The notes under the pieces were generated by a model. The model saw only the letters and a program-made list of their open reading frames with translations, made no database searches and was not told the origin of the DNA. A DNA stretch of 64,000 nucleotides from Methylobacterium fujisawaense (GTDB lineage: Bacteria; Pseudomonadota; Alphaproteobacteria; Rhizobiales; Beijerinckiaceae), in the NCBI RefSeq assembly GCF_014138435.1, contig NZ_JACJIM010000004.1:496001-560000 (forward strand), in the 5' to 3' direction. A program made the position numbers and the translations under genes. Below are positions 1-9,464 of the stretch, in pieces. How positions within the stretch are numbered: position 1 is the first letter of the stretch; each line of letters opens with the position of its first letter.

Positions 1-948
1 GCCGGCGGCGGGCTCGCCCTCGGCGACACGCTTGGCCGGCGAATCGAGCACGTCCGCGTCGCCCGGCCGGGCGGAGCCGTGCTTCGCGGTGGACCGGCCG
101 CGCTCGGCCGCGTCGGCGCGATCCTCCGCCTTGACCGGCGTCTCGCCGTTGGCGGCGCGCTGGGCCGGCGCGTCGGATGCCGGACGCTCGATCGGCCGGC
201 CGACATCGGGCCGCGCCGGCTTCGGGTTCTCGGCGGCCTGCTGCGTTCCGGAGGCCGCCTCGCCGGTCTGGGCGGCCGGCGTCTCGACCTTTCCGGCCTC
301 CTCGAAGCGCTTGCGCCACGCGCCGACGCGCGAGCCGTCGAACAGGGTCGGGTCGGTGAGCGTGTTCACGGCGCCCTGGGGCTCGGACGAGACGCGCCCG
401 GTCTGCGAGCCGACCTTCACGGGCCGTCCGGCGGCGAGGTCGTCCATCAGCTGGCCGAGGGATTCGGGCGTCAGGTCCTCGTAGTAGTCCTGATTGATCT
501 GCACCATCGGCGCGTTGCAGCAGGCACCCAGGCACTCGACCTCGAGCCACGAGAAGGTGCCGTCCGCCGAGACGTGGCCGGGGGGGCCGAGCCGGGCCTG
601 CAGCATCTCCTTGAGACCCCGCGCACCGCAGGAATCGCACGGCACCGTGCCGCAGACCTGGATCCAGAAGCGACCCACGGGCTCGAGAGCGAACATCGTG
701 TAGAAGGTGGCCACCTCCAGCACGCGGATGTTCGGCATGCCGAGCTCGGCCGCCACCGCCTCGATGGCCGCCCGCGGCAGCCAGCCGCCGTTCTGCTCCT
801 GCGCCCGCCACAGGAGCGAGATCACCGCGGAGGCCTGACGGCCTTCCGGGTACTTGGCGATCTGGGTCTTGGCCCACTCGGCGTTCTCGGGGGAGAACGC
901 GAAGCTCTCGGGCTGCTCCGAGGCGGGGGCGAGTCTGCGGTTTGCCAT
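1..948 (-). CDS. nuoE: NADH-quinone oxidoreductase subunit E (24 kDa), C-terminus beyond window
   Basis: Peripheral subunit of respiratory complex I that carries the N1a [2Fe-2S] cluster beside the NADH-oxidising NuoF. The thioredoxin-like domain fills about residues 20-180. The cluster ligands are visible as C99-x4-C104 and C139-x3-C143. From about residue 205 the protein continues in a long Pro/Ala/Glu-rich low-complexity tail that stays open to base 1, so the true end lies outside the window; such tails are common in alphaproteobacterial NuoE. The ATG lies 9 bp after the nuoD stop, as in an operon. Identity is secure; only the tail length is unknown. Confidence 0.95.
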   Translation of the reverse strand, partial: MANRRLAPASEQPESFAFSPENAEWAKTQIAKYPEGRQASAVISLLWRAQEQNGGWLPRAAIEAVAAELGMPNIRVLEVATFYTMFALEPVGRFWIQVCGTVPCDSCGARGLKEMLQARLGPPGHVSADGTFSWLEVECLGACCNAPMVQINQDYYEDLTPESLGQLMDDLAAGRPVKVGSQTGRVSSEPQGAVNTLTDPTLFDGSRVGAWRKRFEEAGKVETPAAQTGEAASGTQQAAENPKPARPDVGRPIERPASDAPAQRAANGETPVKAEDRADAAERGRSTAKHGSARPGDADVLDSPAKRVAEGEPAAG

Positions 949-957
949 CGCTCTAAC

Positions 958-2148
958 TTACCGATCCACTTCGCCGAACACGATGTCGAGCGTGCCGAGC
1001 ACGCAGGACACGTCGGCCAGCAGGTGCCCGCGGCACATCCAGTCCATCGCCTGAAGATGCGCGAAGCCCGGCGCGCGGATCTTGCAGCGATACGGCTTGT
1101 TGGTTCCATCCGACACGAGATAGACGCCGAACTCGCCCTTCGGCGCTTCCACGGCGGCGTAGACCTCGCCCTCGGGCACGTGGAAGCCCTCGGTGTAGAG
1201 CTTGAAGTGGTGGATGAGCGCCTCCATCGAGCGCTTCATCTCCCGGCGCGGCGGCGGGGCGAACTTGCCGTCGACCGAGGCGATCGGCCCCTGGCCGGCG
1301 GGCTGGCGCAGCTTGGCGACGCATTGCTTCATGATGCGCACGGACTGGCGCATCTCCTCCATGCGGATCACCTGGCGATCGTAGGTGTCGCCGTTCTTTC
1401 CGACGGGGATGTCGAACTCCATCTCCTCGTAGCACTCGTAGGGCTGCGCCTTGCGCAGGTCCCAGGGAATCCCTGAGCCGCGCACCATCACGCCCGAAAA
1501 GCCCCACTCCATCGCCTCGTCCACCGACACGATGCCGATATCGACGTTGCGCTGCTTGAAGATGCGGTTGGCCATGACGAGGTCGTCGAGATCCTGGACG
1601 ACCTGCAGGAACGGGTCGCAGAACGCGTCGATGTCGTCGATCAGCTTCGGCGGCAGGTCCTGGTGGACGCCGCCGGGCCGGAAGTAGTTGGCGTGGAGCC
1701 GGGCGCCGGAGGCCCGCTCGTAGAAGATCATCAGCTTCTCGCGCTCCTCGAAGCCCCAGAGCGGGGGCGTGAGGGCGCCGACATCCATCGCCTGCGTGGT
1801 GACGTTGAGGAGGTGCGACAGCAGGCGGCCGATCTCGCAGAACAGCACGCGGATCAGCTGCGCGCGGCGCGGCACCTCGATCCCGGCGAGCCTCTCGATC
1901 GCCAGGCAGAAGGCGTGCTCCTGGTTCATCGGCGACACGTAGTCGAGCCGGTCGAAATAGGGCGTCGCCTGCAGGTAGGTCTTGTACTCGATGAGCTTCT
2001 CGGTGCCGCGGTGGAGCAGCCCGATATGCGGATCGACCCGCTCGACCACCTCGCCGTCGAGTTCCAGCACGAGGCGCAGCACGCCGTGCGCGGCCGGGTG
2101 CTGCGGGCCGAAGTTGATCGCAAAGTTGCGGATGTTGTGTTCGGTCAC
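958..2148 (-). CDS. nuoD: NADH-quinone oxidoreductase subunit D (49 kDa)
   Basis: Core subunit of the complex I Q-module that helps form the ubiquinone pocket with NuoB. The 396-residue protein is full length for a stand-alone NuoD. It has the typical N-terminal '[14 protein letters not shown]' segment, 'HRGTEKLIE', '[11 protein letters not shown]' and the C-terminal '[15 protein letters not shown]'. It lies between nuoC and nuoE in the same direction, 16 bp after nuoC and 9 bp before nuoE. It is not fused to nuoC, unlike the enterobacterial nuoCD gene. Confidence 0.98.
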   Translation of the reverse strand: MTEHNIRNFAINFGPQHPAAHGVLRLVLELDGEVVERVDPHIGLLHRGTEKLIEYKTYLQATPYFDRLDYVSPMNQEHAFCLAIERLAGIEVPRRAQLIRVLFCEIGRLLSHLLNVTTQAMDVGALTPPLWGFEEREKLMIFYERASGARLHANYFRPGGVHQDLPPKLIDDIDAFCDPFLQVVQDLDDLVMANRIFKQRNVDIGIVSVDEAMEWGFSGVMVRGSGIPWDLRKAQPYECYEEMEFDIPVGKNGDTYDRQVIRMEEMRQSVRIMKQCVAKLRQPAGQGPIASVDGKFAPPPRREMKRSMEALIHHFKLYTEGFHVPEGEVYAAVEAPKGEFGVYLVSDGTNKPYRCKIRAPGFAHLQAMDWMCRGHLLADVSCVLGTLDIVFGEVDR

Positions 2149-2164
2149 GGGCGGTCTCCGCGGC

Positions 2165-2812
2165 TCATGCCGACGTCTTCTCGTCGCCCGGCAGCACGTA
2201 GTCGGTGCCTTCCCACGGGGACAAGAAGTCGAAGTTCCGGAATTCCTGCGTCAGCTGGACCGGCTCGTAGACCACCCGCGCCTGGTCCTGGTCGTAGCGG
2301 ACCTCGACGAAGCCGGTCAGCGGGAAGTCCTTGCGCAGGGGGTGCCCCTCGAAGCCGTAATCGGTGAGCAGGCGGCGCAGGTCGGGATGGCCCGAGAACA
2401 GGATCCCGTAGAGGTCGTAGGTCTCGCGCTCGTACCAGTTGGCGGCGGGGAACACCTCGATCACCGACGGGACGGGGGTCACCTCGTCGGTCTGCACCTT
2501 CACCCGGATGCGCAGGTTATGGCGCAGGGAGAGCAGGTGATAGACCACGTCGAAGCGCTTCTCGCGCTGCGGATAGTCCACGCCGCAAATGTCGATGAAG
2601 TTGCGGAAGGCGCAGGCCGGATCATCGCGCAGGTAGGTCAGCGCGTAGACGATGTCGGAGGCCTGGACCACCAGCGTCAGCTCGCCGAACGCGATGGTGT
2701 GGGACACCACCGCGGGCCCGAGGGCGCCGGTGACCCGCTCGGCCAAGGCCGCGACGGCATCGGCGCCGTAGGCCGGCTGGGTATGGGGCAGGATCGAGAT
2801 GCCGTTCGTCAT
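2165..2812 (-). CDS. nuoC: NADH-quinone oxidoreductase subunit C (30 kDa)
   Basis: Peripheral-arm subunit of complex I packed against NuoD. The 215 residues contain the family signature '[19 protein letters not shown]' and the downstream '[18 protein letters not shown]', which identify it clearly. It follows nuoB by 9 bp and precedes nuoD by 16 bp, so it is part of the same transcript. Confidence 0.97.
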   Translation of the reverse strand: MTNGISILPHTQPAYGADAVAALAERVTGALGPAVVSHTIAFGELTLVVQASDIVYALTYLRDDPACAFRNFIDICGVDYPQREKRFDVVYHLLSLRHNLRIRVKVQTDEVTPVPSVIEVFPAANWYERETYDLYGILFSGHPDLRRLLTDYGFEGHPLRKDFPLTGFVEVRYDQDQARVVYEPVQLTQEFRNFDFLSPWEGTDYVLPGDEKTSA

Positions 2813-2821
2813 GGCCGCTCC

Positions 2822-3421
2822 TCAGCGCTCGATCGTGCCGGTCCGGCGGATCTTCTTCTGCAGCAGCAGCACGCCGTAGAGCAGCGCCTCGGCGGTGGGC
2901 GGGCAGCCGGGCACGTAGATGTCCACCGGCACCACCCGGTCGCAGCCGCGCACCACCGAATAGGAATAGTGGTAGTAGCCGCCGCCGTTGGCGCAGGAAC
3001 CCATGGAGATGACGTAGCGGGGCTCCGGCATCTGGTCGTAGACCTTGCGCAGCGCCGGGGCCATCTTGTTGGTCAGCGTGCCGGCGACGATCATCACGTC
3101 GGACTGGCGGGGCGAGCCGCGGGGCGCGAAGCCGAACCGCTCGCAATCGTAGCGCGGCATCGACATCTGCATCATCTCGACCGCGCAGCAGGCGAGGCCG
3201 AAGGTCATCCACATCAGCGAGCCGGTGCGGGCCCAGTTGATCAGCTCGTCCGTGGTGGTCAGCAGGAAGCCCCGATCGGCCAACTCGTCGCTGATCGACA
3301 GGAAGGTCGGATCGTCCGCGCCGATCGGACGGCCGGTGTTGGGATCGATGATCCCCTTCGGCTGGGGCGCGATCGCGGGGGCGCGGGACAGGGCGCGGTT
3401 CGTGTCGGTGATCAGGGCCAT
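2822..3421 (-). CDS. nuoB: NADH-quinone oxidoreductase subunit B (PSST)
   Basis: Carries the terminal N2 [4Fe-4S] cluster of complex I, which passes electrons to ubiquinone. The four cluster cysteines are present: the tandem pair C78-C79 in '[12 protein letters not shown]', C143 in '[10 protein letters not shown]' and C173 in '[11 protein letters not shown]'. The length of 199 residues includes an N-terminal extension of about 35 residues before the conserved core, which is usual in alphaproteobacteria. It lies 42 bp after nuoA. Confidence 0.98.
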   Translation of the reverse strand: MALITDTNRALSRAPAIAPQPKGIIDPNTGRPIGADDPTFLSISDELADRGFLLTTTDELINWARTGSLMWMTFGLACCAVEMMQMSMPRYDCERFGFAPRGSPRQSDVMIVAGTLTNKMAPALRKVYDQMPEPRYVISMGSCANGGGYYHYSYSVVRGCDRVVPVDIYVPGCPPTAEALLYGVLLLQKKIRRTGTIER

Positions 3422-3463
3422 CGGCGACTCAGGAATGCAGTGCGGGCGGCGAGCGGCGGGGCA

Positions 3464-3829
3464 TCAATCCCATTCGAGGGCGCCCTTGCGCCACTCGTAG
3501 ACGAAGCCGACGGTCAACACGCCCAGGAAGACGATCATCGACCAGAAGCCGAACCAGCCCAGATCCCCGAAGGTGATCGCCCAGGGGAAGAGGAACGCGA
3601 CCTCGAGGTCGAAGATGATGAACAGGATGGCGACAAGGTAGAAGCGCACGTCGAACTTCATGCGGGCGTCGTCGAACGCGTTGAAGCCGCACTCGTAGGC
3701 CGAAAGCTTCTCGGGATCGGGGCTCTTGAAGGCGACCAGGAAGGGGACGACCAGCAGCGCGATGGCGATGAACAGCGCCACGCCGATGAACACGATGAGC
3801 GGCAGGTAATCCGCCAACAATCCGGTCAT
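3464..3829 (-). CDS. nuoA: NADH-quinone oxidoreductase subunit A
   Basis: Small membrane subunit of complex I at the junction of the membrane and peripheral arms. The 121-residue protein has three hydrophobic helices (about residues 8-30, 63-85 and 90-112) and the conserved loop '[21 protein letters not shown]' region with its cysteine. It is the first gene of the minus-strand nuo operon, so the promoter should lie just above base 3829. Confidence 0.97.
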   Translation of the reverse strand: MTGLLADYLPLIVFIGVALFIAIALLVVPFLVAFKSPDPEKLSAYECGFNAFDDARMKFDVRFYLVAILFIIFDLEVAFLFPWAITFGDLGWFGFWSMIVFLGVLTVGFVYEWRKGALEWD

Positions 3830-4192
3830 GCCAGGGCCTCGCGAGAGGAGTGAAACCGCGGTGCGACGCCGACCCGGATCCGCCCGTGGAATTGTTCTTA
3901 TGCCAGGATGCGCGCGGCCGGAGGCTTAGTCGAGCCGCCGGCCCGTGACAATGGCTTGTCGCGTCGCACAAAGCGCGCTGTCAGCCGTCTTGTCAGTCAT
4001 GTCCAAGATGGGCTTGCGCGGCGCTGGCGCAACACGGCGGAAGCGCGCAGGCCCCGAGTCGGGGTGCCTCGCCGCGTTCCTCAGTCGACGCGCATGCGAA
4101 TCCGCGCCGGATGCGCTTGACAGGGCCCGAAGCGCCCCATAAACCCCGCCCCGTCGCCGGGCAAAACGCCCCCTCCGAAGCGACCACGCCGT
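3830..4192. other. Intergenic region upstream of the nuo operon
   Basis: About 360 bp between the start of nuoA (minus strand) and tRNA-Asp (plus strand). It must hold both the nuo promoter and the tRNA promoter. Open frames across it have no recognisable protein content. No hairpin or operator stood out. Confidence 0.5.
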
Positions 4193-4269
4193 GCGGGCGT
4201 AGCTCAGTTGGTTAGAGTGCCGGCCTGTCACGCCGGAGGTCGCGGGTTCGAGCCCCGTCGCCCGCGCCA
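4193..4269 (+). tRNA. tRNA-Asp (GTC)
   Basis: A 77-nt cloverleaf with the 3' CCA encoded. Acceptor strands GCGGGCG (4193-4199) and CGCCCGC (4259-4265) pair fully. The D-arm 'TAGCTCAGTTGGTTAGAG' and T-arm 'GGGTTCGAGCCCC' are canonical. The anticodon GTC sits at 4227-4229 within a CCGGC/GCCGG stem region. Confidence 0.97.
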
Positions 4270-4366
4270 CGTCCCTTCTTCAACATTTGTCGGTCCGATC
4301 TCGCAAGAGCGAGCACGCCTGCCATGAGCGGCAGGTCTGCGCGGCGCATGCGGCGGGACTTTGGCG

Positions 4367-5278
4367 TCAGGGCTGCGGAGCATCCGCCGCGGGGCCGAGG
4401 GCGTCCCGCCCCGAGGACCGGACGGCGGACCGGCCGCCCCTGAGACTCAACGCGATCCCGACCAGGATGAGGCTGCCACCGACCAGGATGTCGGCGCTCA
4501 GCGGCTCGCCCAGGACGAGATGTGTGCTCAGGATGCCGGCCACCGGCACCAGCAGGGCGAAGGGCGTCACCGCGGCCGCCGGGTAGCGGGTCAGGAGCCC
4601 GTTCCAGAGGCCGAAGGCGAGGAGCGTCGTCGGGTAGGCCTGGAACGCGACCGATCCGACCGCCGCCCAATTCGGATGTGCCAGCGCCGCCAGGGCGCCC
4701 GGTCCCTCGATGATCAGCGACAGGATCAGCAGCGGCGGCGTGGTGGCGAGGCTGCCCCAGACCATCAGCGCCAGCATGTCGACCCGGCCGATCCGCTTCA
4801 CGATGACGTTCGCGCAGGCCCAGGACAGGGCCGCGCCGACGACCAGGAGCAATGGGCCCGGCGGGGCGCCCCCGCTCCGCTCGAGCGCCACCGCGGCGAC
4901 GCCGAGGAGCGCGATCCCGCCCCCCACCACCTGAAGGCCGCGCGGGCGCTCCTTCTGCACCGCCCAGGCGAGCGCCACGGTGAGCGGCACTTGGACCTGG
5001 ATCAGCAGCGACGACAGCCCGGCCGGCATCCCGAAGCGGATGGCGGTCATGAGCAGCCCGAACTGGCCGACCCCGAGGGCGAGCCCGAATCCGGCCACCA
5101 GGGCCATGGGGGCCCGGGGCGGCCGGATTACCAGCGCCGCCGGCAGGGCCGCGAAGCCGAAGCGTAGGGCACACAGCATCAGCGGCGGCACCGTCTCGAG
5201 GCCGGCCTTGATGGCCACGAAGGCCAGCCCGAGGATCGTGACCACCAGGATTGCGGCGAGCCCGTCGCGCAGCGTCAT
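4367..5278 (-). CDS. EamA/DMT-superfamily transporter
   Basis: Inner-membrane exporter-like protein of 303 residues with about ten hydrophobic helices arranged as two EamA repeats. The first begins 'GLAAILVVTILGLAFVAIKAG' (read in two parts) and the second starts near residue 150 at 'LLLVVGAALSWACANVIVKR'. The motif 'PALLAFGLWNGLLTRYPAA'-type region before the last helices is typical of the EamA group to which YdcZ/RhaT-like and amino-acid exporters belong. The substrate cannot be read from sequence. It stands alone on the minus strand, 29 bp below a DUF1127 gene. Confidence 0.85.
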   Translation of the reverse strand: MTLRDGLAAILVVTILGLAFVAIKAGLETVPPLMLCALRFGFAALPAALVIRPPRAPMALVAGFGLALGVGQFGLLMTAIRFGMPAGLSSLLIQVQVPLTVALAWAVQKERPRGLQVVGGGIALLGVAAVALERSGGAPPGPLLLVVGAALSWACANVIVKRIGRVDMLALMVWGSLATTPPLLILSLIIEGPGALAALAHPNWAAVGSVAFQAYPTTLLAFGLWNGLLTRYPAAAVTPFALLVPVAGILSTHLVLGEPLSADILVGGSLILVGIALSLRGGRSAVRSSGRDALGPAADAPQP

Positions 5279-5307
5279 GGGCGGATCCTACGCCGCACGC
5301 GGCCGCG

Positions 5308-5607
5308 TCACCACCGCCGCGCCGCCCCCCGTGCCTGGCGGCGCTCGTCGCGGCGGCCGATCAGCCGATGGATCGCGTCGCCGGTGCCCGGGACGCAGGC
5401 ATCCGCCACGTCCTGGCGCGTCAACCCGATATCCTTCAGCTCCCGGTCCGACAGGGTCGACAGGCGGTGGAGCACGCGGCGGTTCATGGCCGCCCGCGAC
5501 AGGCCGGCGCGGATCTCGGCGGCGAGGGCGAGGACGGTTCCGGCCATCCGGGCGAGCCGCCCGGTCCGGGCCTCGAGGGTGGCGGTTTCGGTCATGCACG
5601 GGTTCAT
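5308..5607 (-). CDS. DUF1127-domain small protein
   Basis: A 99-residue basic protein ending with a DUF1127 (YjiS-like) module: 'LHRLSTLSDRELKDIGLTR' followed by 'QDVADACVPG'. In alphaproteobacteria short Arg-rich DUF1127 proteins are linked to phosphate, carbon and RNA metabolism, but no biochemical role can be assigned here. The start at 5607 is chosen because it follows a GGAGG-like site (rc of 5609-5616). A second ATG four codons later is possible. It is divergent from the MocR-type regulator at 5722. Confidence 0.75.
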   Translation of the reverse strand: MNPCMTETATLEARTGRLARMAGTVLALAAEIRAGLSRAAMNRRVLHRLSTLSDRELKDIGLTRQDVADACVPGTGDAIHRLIGRRDERRQARGAARRW

Positions 5608-5721
5608 GGATCCCCTCCTCCATCGTTCTGGGGCGGGGCGATCCTGGCGCCGCGGGGCTGGCGGCGACAGGAACACTTCGGTACGGTTCAGAAGAATTGT
5701 CCGGACGAAAGAGCAGTACGG

Positions 5722-7113
5722 ATGGCGGTCGCAGTCAGAAGTCCCGGGACGCGCGTCGAGGCCGTGGTCGGCGAGATCCGGGAGCGGATCGCGGCGCGGC
5801 GGCTGGTTCCGGGCGTGCGGATCCCGTCGGTGCGGGCCTTTGCGGAGACGATGGGCGTCTCGAAATCCACGGTCGTGGAAGCCTACGAGCGCCTCGCCGC
5901 CGAGGGCGCCGTGGTGGCGCGGCCGGGCTCTGGCTTCTACGTCGCTGGCAAGACGCGGCCGCTCTCGCTCCAGGCGATGGGGCCGCGGCTCGACCGGATC
6001 GTCGACCCGCTCTGGATCACCCGGCAGGCGCAGCAGGCCGGCTCGGATCAGCTGAAGCCCGGGGCCGGCTGGTTGCCCGATTCCTGGATGCCCCACGAGG
6101 CGATCCGCCGGGGCCTGCGCCGGGTGGCCCGGGCCGACCTCGCCGAGATGACCAATTACGACCGGCCCCTGGGCTACGCGCCCCTGCGCCACCAGATCGC
6201 CCGCAAGATCGGCGAGAAGGGCGTCGGCGCCGAGCCGGACCAGATCGTGCTGGTCGAATCGGCCACGCAGGCGCTGGACCTCGTCTGCCGCTTCCTGCTC
6301 CAGCCCGGCGACACCGTGCTGGTGGACGATCCCTGCTATTTCAACTTCCTGGCGCTGCTGCGCGCACAGCGCGTCGCGGTGGTCGGCGTGCCGATCACGC
6401 CGGAGGGGCCGGACCTGCGGGCGCTCGCGACCCTGCTGGAGCAGCACCGGCCGCGCTTCTACCTGACCAACGCCGCCCTTCAGAACCCGACGGGGGCGAG
6501 CCTCGCGCCCACCGTGGCGCACCGCCTGCTGAAGCTGTGCGAGGCCCACGACACGCTGATCGTGGAGGACGAGATCTTCGGCGACCTCGAACCCGAGGCG
6601 GCCCCGCGGCTCGCGGGCTTCGACGGGCTGGAGCGGGTGATCCAGATCGGCAGCTTCTCCAAGACCCTGTCGGCGGCGGCGCGCTGCGGCTGGATCGCGC
6701 TCCGGGCCGACTGGGTCGAGCCGCTGGTCGACCTCAAGCTGGCCCTCAGCCTCGGCAACGGACACATCACGGCCGCGCTGGTGCATGCGCTCATCACCGA
6801 GGGCGCCTACCGGCGGCACCTCGCCGAGACCCGCCGCCGGCTCGCCGGCGCGATGGTGCAGGCCGCCGCGGAGCTGCGCGCCTGCGGCCTGGAGACCTGG
6901 GCGCAGCCCCGGGGCGGCTTCTTCCTGTGGATGCGCCTGCCGGACGGGCGCGACGGGGCCGATGTCGCCCGCCGGGCGCTCGCCCGCGGCATGGTGCTGG
7001 CGCCGGGAACCTCGTTCAGCCTGTCGGATGCCTGGAACGGCTACATGCGCTTCAACGTCGCCCATTGCGCCGATCCGCGGATCCGCCCGATCCTGCGGGA
7101 GGCGCTGGGCTGA
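5722..7113 (+). CDS. MocR-type regulator: GntR HTH fused to aminotransferase-like domain
   Basis: A 463-residue PLP-dependent transcription regulator. Residues about 10-80 form a GntR winged helix ('RIPSVRAFAETMGVSKSTVV' is the DNA-reading helix-turn-helix). Residues about 110-460 are a fold-type I aminotransferase domain with 'NPTGASL', 'EDEIFGDLEPEA' and the PLP lysine K314 in 'IGSFSKTLSAAARCGWI'. MocR proteins sense amino acids, GABA or vitamin B6 vitamers and often control a divergent neighbour. The divergent neighbours here are the DUF1127 gene and, beyond it, the EamA exporter, a pairing often seen with MocR regulators. The start at 5722 begins just before the HTH; earlier in-frame starts have no domain support. 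Confidence 0.88.
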   Translation: MAVAVRSPGTRVEAVVGEIRERIAARRLVPGVRIPSVRAFAETMGVSKSTVVEAYERLAAEGAVVARPGSGFYVAGKTRPLSLQAMGPRLDRIVDPLWITRQAQQAGSDQLKPGAGWLPDSWMPHEAIRRGLRRVARADLAEMTNYDRPLGYAPLRHQIARKIGEKGVGAEPDQIVLVESATQALDLVCRFLLQPGDTVLVDDPCYFNFLALLRAQRVAVVGVPITPEGPDLRALATLLEQHRPRFYLTNAALQNPTGASLAPTVAHRLLKLCEAHDTLIVEDEIFGDLEPEAAPRLAGFDGLERVIQIGSFSKTLSAAARCGWIALRADWVEPLVDLKLALSLGNGHITAALVHALITEGAYRRHLAETRRRLAGAMVQAAAELRACGLETWAQPRGGFFLWMRLPDGRDGADVARRALARGMVLAPGTSFSLSDAWNGYMRFNVAHCADPRIRPILREALG

Positions 7114-7123
7114 GCGTTCCCGG

Positions 7124-8449
7124 TCAGGCCGGGAGAACCAGGTCCGCCCGCAGGCCGCCGAGTTCGGACCGTCCGAGGCTCAGGCCGCCGCCGTAGAGTT
7201 CGGCGAGTTCCAGGGTGATCGGCAGCCCGAAGCCGTGGCCCGGCACGCCCTCGTCGAGGCGGCGGCCCCGCGCCATGACGGCGGAGGCCGCCGCCGGGTC
7301 GAGGCCGGGCCCGTCATCCTCCACCGACAGGGACACACCGCCGTCGCGCGCCGTCGCGGAGACCCGCACGCGGCTCCGGCACCAGCGGCAGGCATTGTCC
7401 ACGAGGTTGCCGAGCATCTCGTCGAGATCCTGGCCCTCGCAGGGGACCGACAGGGCCTCCGGGACGTCGAGGTCGATCGCCACGCCCTTCTCGGCATAGA
7501 TGCGCGTGAGCGCAGCCCGCAGGTCCGACAGCCGGGGCGCCAGGGCCGTGCGGCCCCGGGCCGATCCCGCCAGGGCCGCGGCCCGGGCGCGCCGGAGGTG
7601 GTGCCGCACCCGCCGGTCCATGTCGTCCACCTGCCGGCGCAGGGCCCCGTCCGGGTCGCGGGCGGGCTCCGCGAGCGCCATCGACAGGGTGGCGAGCGGC
7701 GTCTTGAGGGCGTGGGCGAGGTTGGCGACGTGGCCGCGGGCGCGTTCGAGGTTCTGCGCGTTCTGATCGAGGAGGGCGTTGAGTTCCGCCACCACCGGCG
7801 CGATCTCGGCGGGCTGGTCCGCCGGCACGCGCTCGCGCCGCCCCGCCCGGACCGACGCGAGGTCCGCGCGCAGGCGCGTCAGCGGCGCGAGGCCGAGGCG
7901 TACCTGGACCGCCAGACCGGCGAGCAGGCACAGGCCGAGGATGCCCAGCGCCACCGCGAGGCTGGTCAGCGCCTCGCGCAGCGGCCCGCGCAGTTCTCCC
8001 TCCGGCGCCGCCGCCACGATCGTCGCGGGCTCGGGCCCTGGCACGACCAGCACCCGGGCGATGAGGGGCTCGCCGTGCGGCCCCGTGCCGGATGCCGGAT
8101 GCGGCCGGCCCGGATCGTCGTCCGGACCGGGGTCGGACAGGCGGATGTCGCCGCCCCGCAGGGAGCCGGAGCGAATCGTCTCGGGGCCCCGGCGCACCTC
8201 CCAGGCCCAGCCGGGGCCGGGCCGGTCGAAGGGCGGTGCGTCGAGCGTCTGCGGGAGGATCCCGGCCTCGAGCCCCGCGCGCAGGGCCACGATCTGCGCG
8301 TCGAGGCGGCCGTCGAGCTGCCCGCGCACGAACCGGTGCAGGATGACCCCGATGGCGAGGCCCGCCACCACCAGGGCGGCCAGCACCAGCACCAGGGCCG
8401 CGGTCAGCAGGCGTGTGCGGAGCGAGCGCCGCTGCGTCGCCTCCGCCAT
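7124..8449 (-). CDS. Sensor histidine kinase, FeuQ/PhoQ-like
   Basis: A 441-residue membrane sensor kinase. The N-terminal helix is about residues 15-38, a periplasmic domain runs to about 160, and the second helix is about 161-183. HAMP follows, then the phosphoacceptor H246 in an atypical H-box 'HALKTPLATL' that is characteristic of the PhoQ/FeuQ group rather than the common H-E-x-R-T-P. The ATPase boxes 'NLVDNACRW' (N), 'DDGPGLDP' (G1) and 'GHGFGLPI' (G2) are intact. Its ATG overlaps the TGA of the response regulator by one base (TGATG at 8451-8447), so the pair is translationally coupled. Confidence 0.92.
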   Translation of the reverse strand: MAEATQRRSLRTRLLTAALVLVLAALVVAGLAIGVILHRFVRGQLDGRLDAQIVALRAGLEAGILPQTLDAPPFDRPGPGWAWEVRRGPETIRSGSLRGGDIRLSDPGPDDDPGRPHPASGTGPHGEPLIARVLVVPGPEPATIVAAAPEGELRGPLREALTSLAVALGILGLCLLAGLAVQVRLGLAPLTRLRADLASVRAGRRERVPADQPAEIAPVVAELNALLDQNAQNLERARGHVANLAHALKTPLATLSMALAEPARDPDGALRRQVDDMDRRVRHHLRRARAAALAGSARGRTALAPRLSDLRAALTRIYAEKGVAIDLDVPEALSVPCEGQDLDEMLGNLVDNACRWCRSRVRVSATARDGGVSLSVEDDGPGLDPAAASAVMARGRRLDEGVPGHGFGLPITLELAELYGGGLSLGRSELGGLRADLVLPA

Positions 8450-9114
8450 CAGGCGGGTTCCGCGTGCAGGCGGTAGCCGTGGCCGCGCACGCTCTCGATC
8501 CGGGCCGGCGCGATCTTCCGGCGCAGCCGCGTGATGATCACCTCGACGGAGTTCGAGTCCACGTCCGCGTCGCCCTCGTAGACCCGCTCGATCAGGTGCA
8601 GGCGCGGCACCACGGTCTCGCGGTTCAGCATCAGGCAGGAGAGGACCCGCCATTCCAGGCCGGTGAGCTTGAGCGGCAGGCCCTCGTGCTCGAAGGCGCC
8701 GAGCCCCGGATCGAAGCTCAGGGGGCCGCAGGTGATCCGGCTCGCCCCGCCGCCCTGGGACCGGCGGACGAGGGCGCGCAGGCGGATCACCAGCTCCTCC
8801 ACCCGGACCGGCTTGACGAGGTAATCGTCCGCCCCCGCCTTGAAGGCCGCGACCTTGTCGCTCCAGCCGTCCCGGGCGGTGAGCACCAGCACCGGCAGGG
8901 TCCGCCCGGCCCCGCGCCAGGCCCGCAGCACCGAGACGCCGTCGCCCTTCGGCAGGCCGAGATCGAGCACGACGGCATCGTAGCCCTCGGTCTCGCCGAG
9001 ATGCTGGGCGTCCTCGCCGGTGGCGGCGTGGTCGAGCACGAAATTCTCGGCGCGCAGGACCTTGGCGACCTCCGCCGCGAGGGCCGCGTCGTCCTCCACC
9101 AGCAGGATCTTCAC
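8449..9114 (-). CDS. OmpR-family response regulator, FeuP/QseB-like
   Basis: A 221-residue regulator with an N-terminal receiver domain (phosphoacceptor D51 in 'VLDLGLPKGDG', acid pair E7/D8-D9, switch T79 and K101). A C-terminal winged-helix effector domain contains 'LTGLEWRVLSCLMLN' and 'VEVIITRLRRKI'. It is the partner of the overlapping histidine kinase. A direct repeat and a palindrome resembling an OmpR-family binding site lie at 9364-9391, upstream of both this gene and the divergent gene at 9465, which suggests autoregulation and control of that gene. Confidence 0.93.
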   Translation of the reverse strand: MKILLVEDDAALAAEVAKVLRAENFVLDHAATGEDAQHLGETEGYDAVVLDLGLPKGDGVSVLRAWRGAGRTLPVLVLTARDGWSDKVAAFKAGADDYLVKPVRVEELVIRLRALVRRSQGGGASRITCGPLSFDPGLGAFEHEGLPLKLTGLEWRVLSCLMLNRETVVPRLHLIERVYEGDADVDSNSVEVIITRLRRKIAPARIESVRGHGYRLHAEPA

Positions 9115-9363
9115 GCGTCTGATCTCCCCGTCTGGCCCCCGATGGCCGGTTTCGACCGCCGCCGGAGCGATGCGCCGGGCATCCGGCTGATTTCACCCGC
9201 GGCCGCGGCCGCGAACCCTGCCGCCGCCAGGACTTAGGGCCGTTGTCTCACCTGGGCCGCCGGGACGGCCACGCGGGCGCCGAGCTGCCGGCCCGCATCA
9301 GCGCCCGCTGCCAAGCCTTTGAACGCGCACGGGTTCCACACGAGGCGCTCTAGGGCGGCGCGT

Positions 9364-9391
9364 TTAACCGGGCCTGAACCGCGCGGTTCAG
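9364..9391. promoter_or_regulatory. Candidate response-regulator box (direct repeat plus palindrome)
   Basis: TTAACC (9364-9369), five bases, then TGAACC (9375-9380) form an 11-bp-spaced direct repeat of the kind bound by OmpR-family dimers. The second half also belongs to a perfect 18-bp palindrome, CTGAACC-GCGC-GGTTCAG (9374-9391). It lies between the regulator gene (start 9114) and the divergent gene at 9465, 73 bp before the latter's start. Confidence 0.5.
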
Positions 9392-9464
9392 ATCGGATTG
9401 CCGGCGGCGCCTTACGAAGGGGCATCGGATCGAGCGGATCCGGACCCTTTCAGAGGATGAGATC

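Noticed and set aside
5670..5693. GGAAC before the MocR-type gene as an EcfG promoter
   Set aside because: No CGTT occurs 16 or 17 bp downstream.
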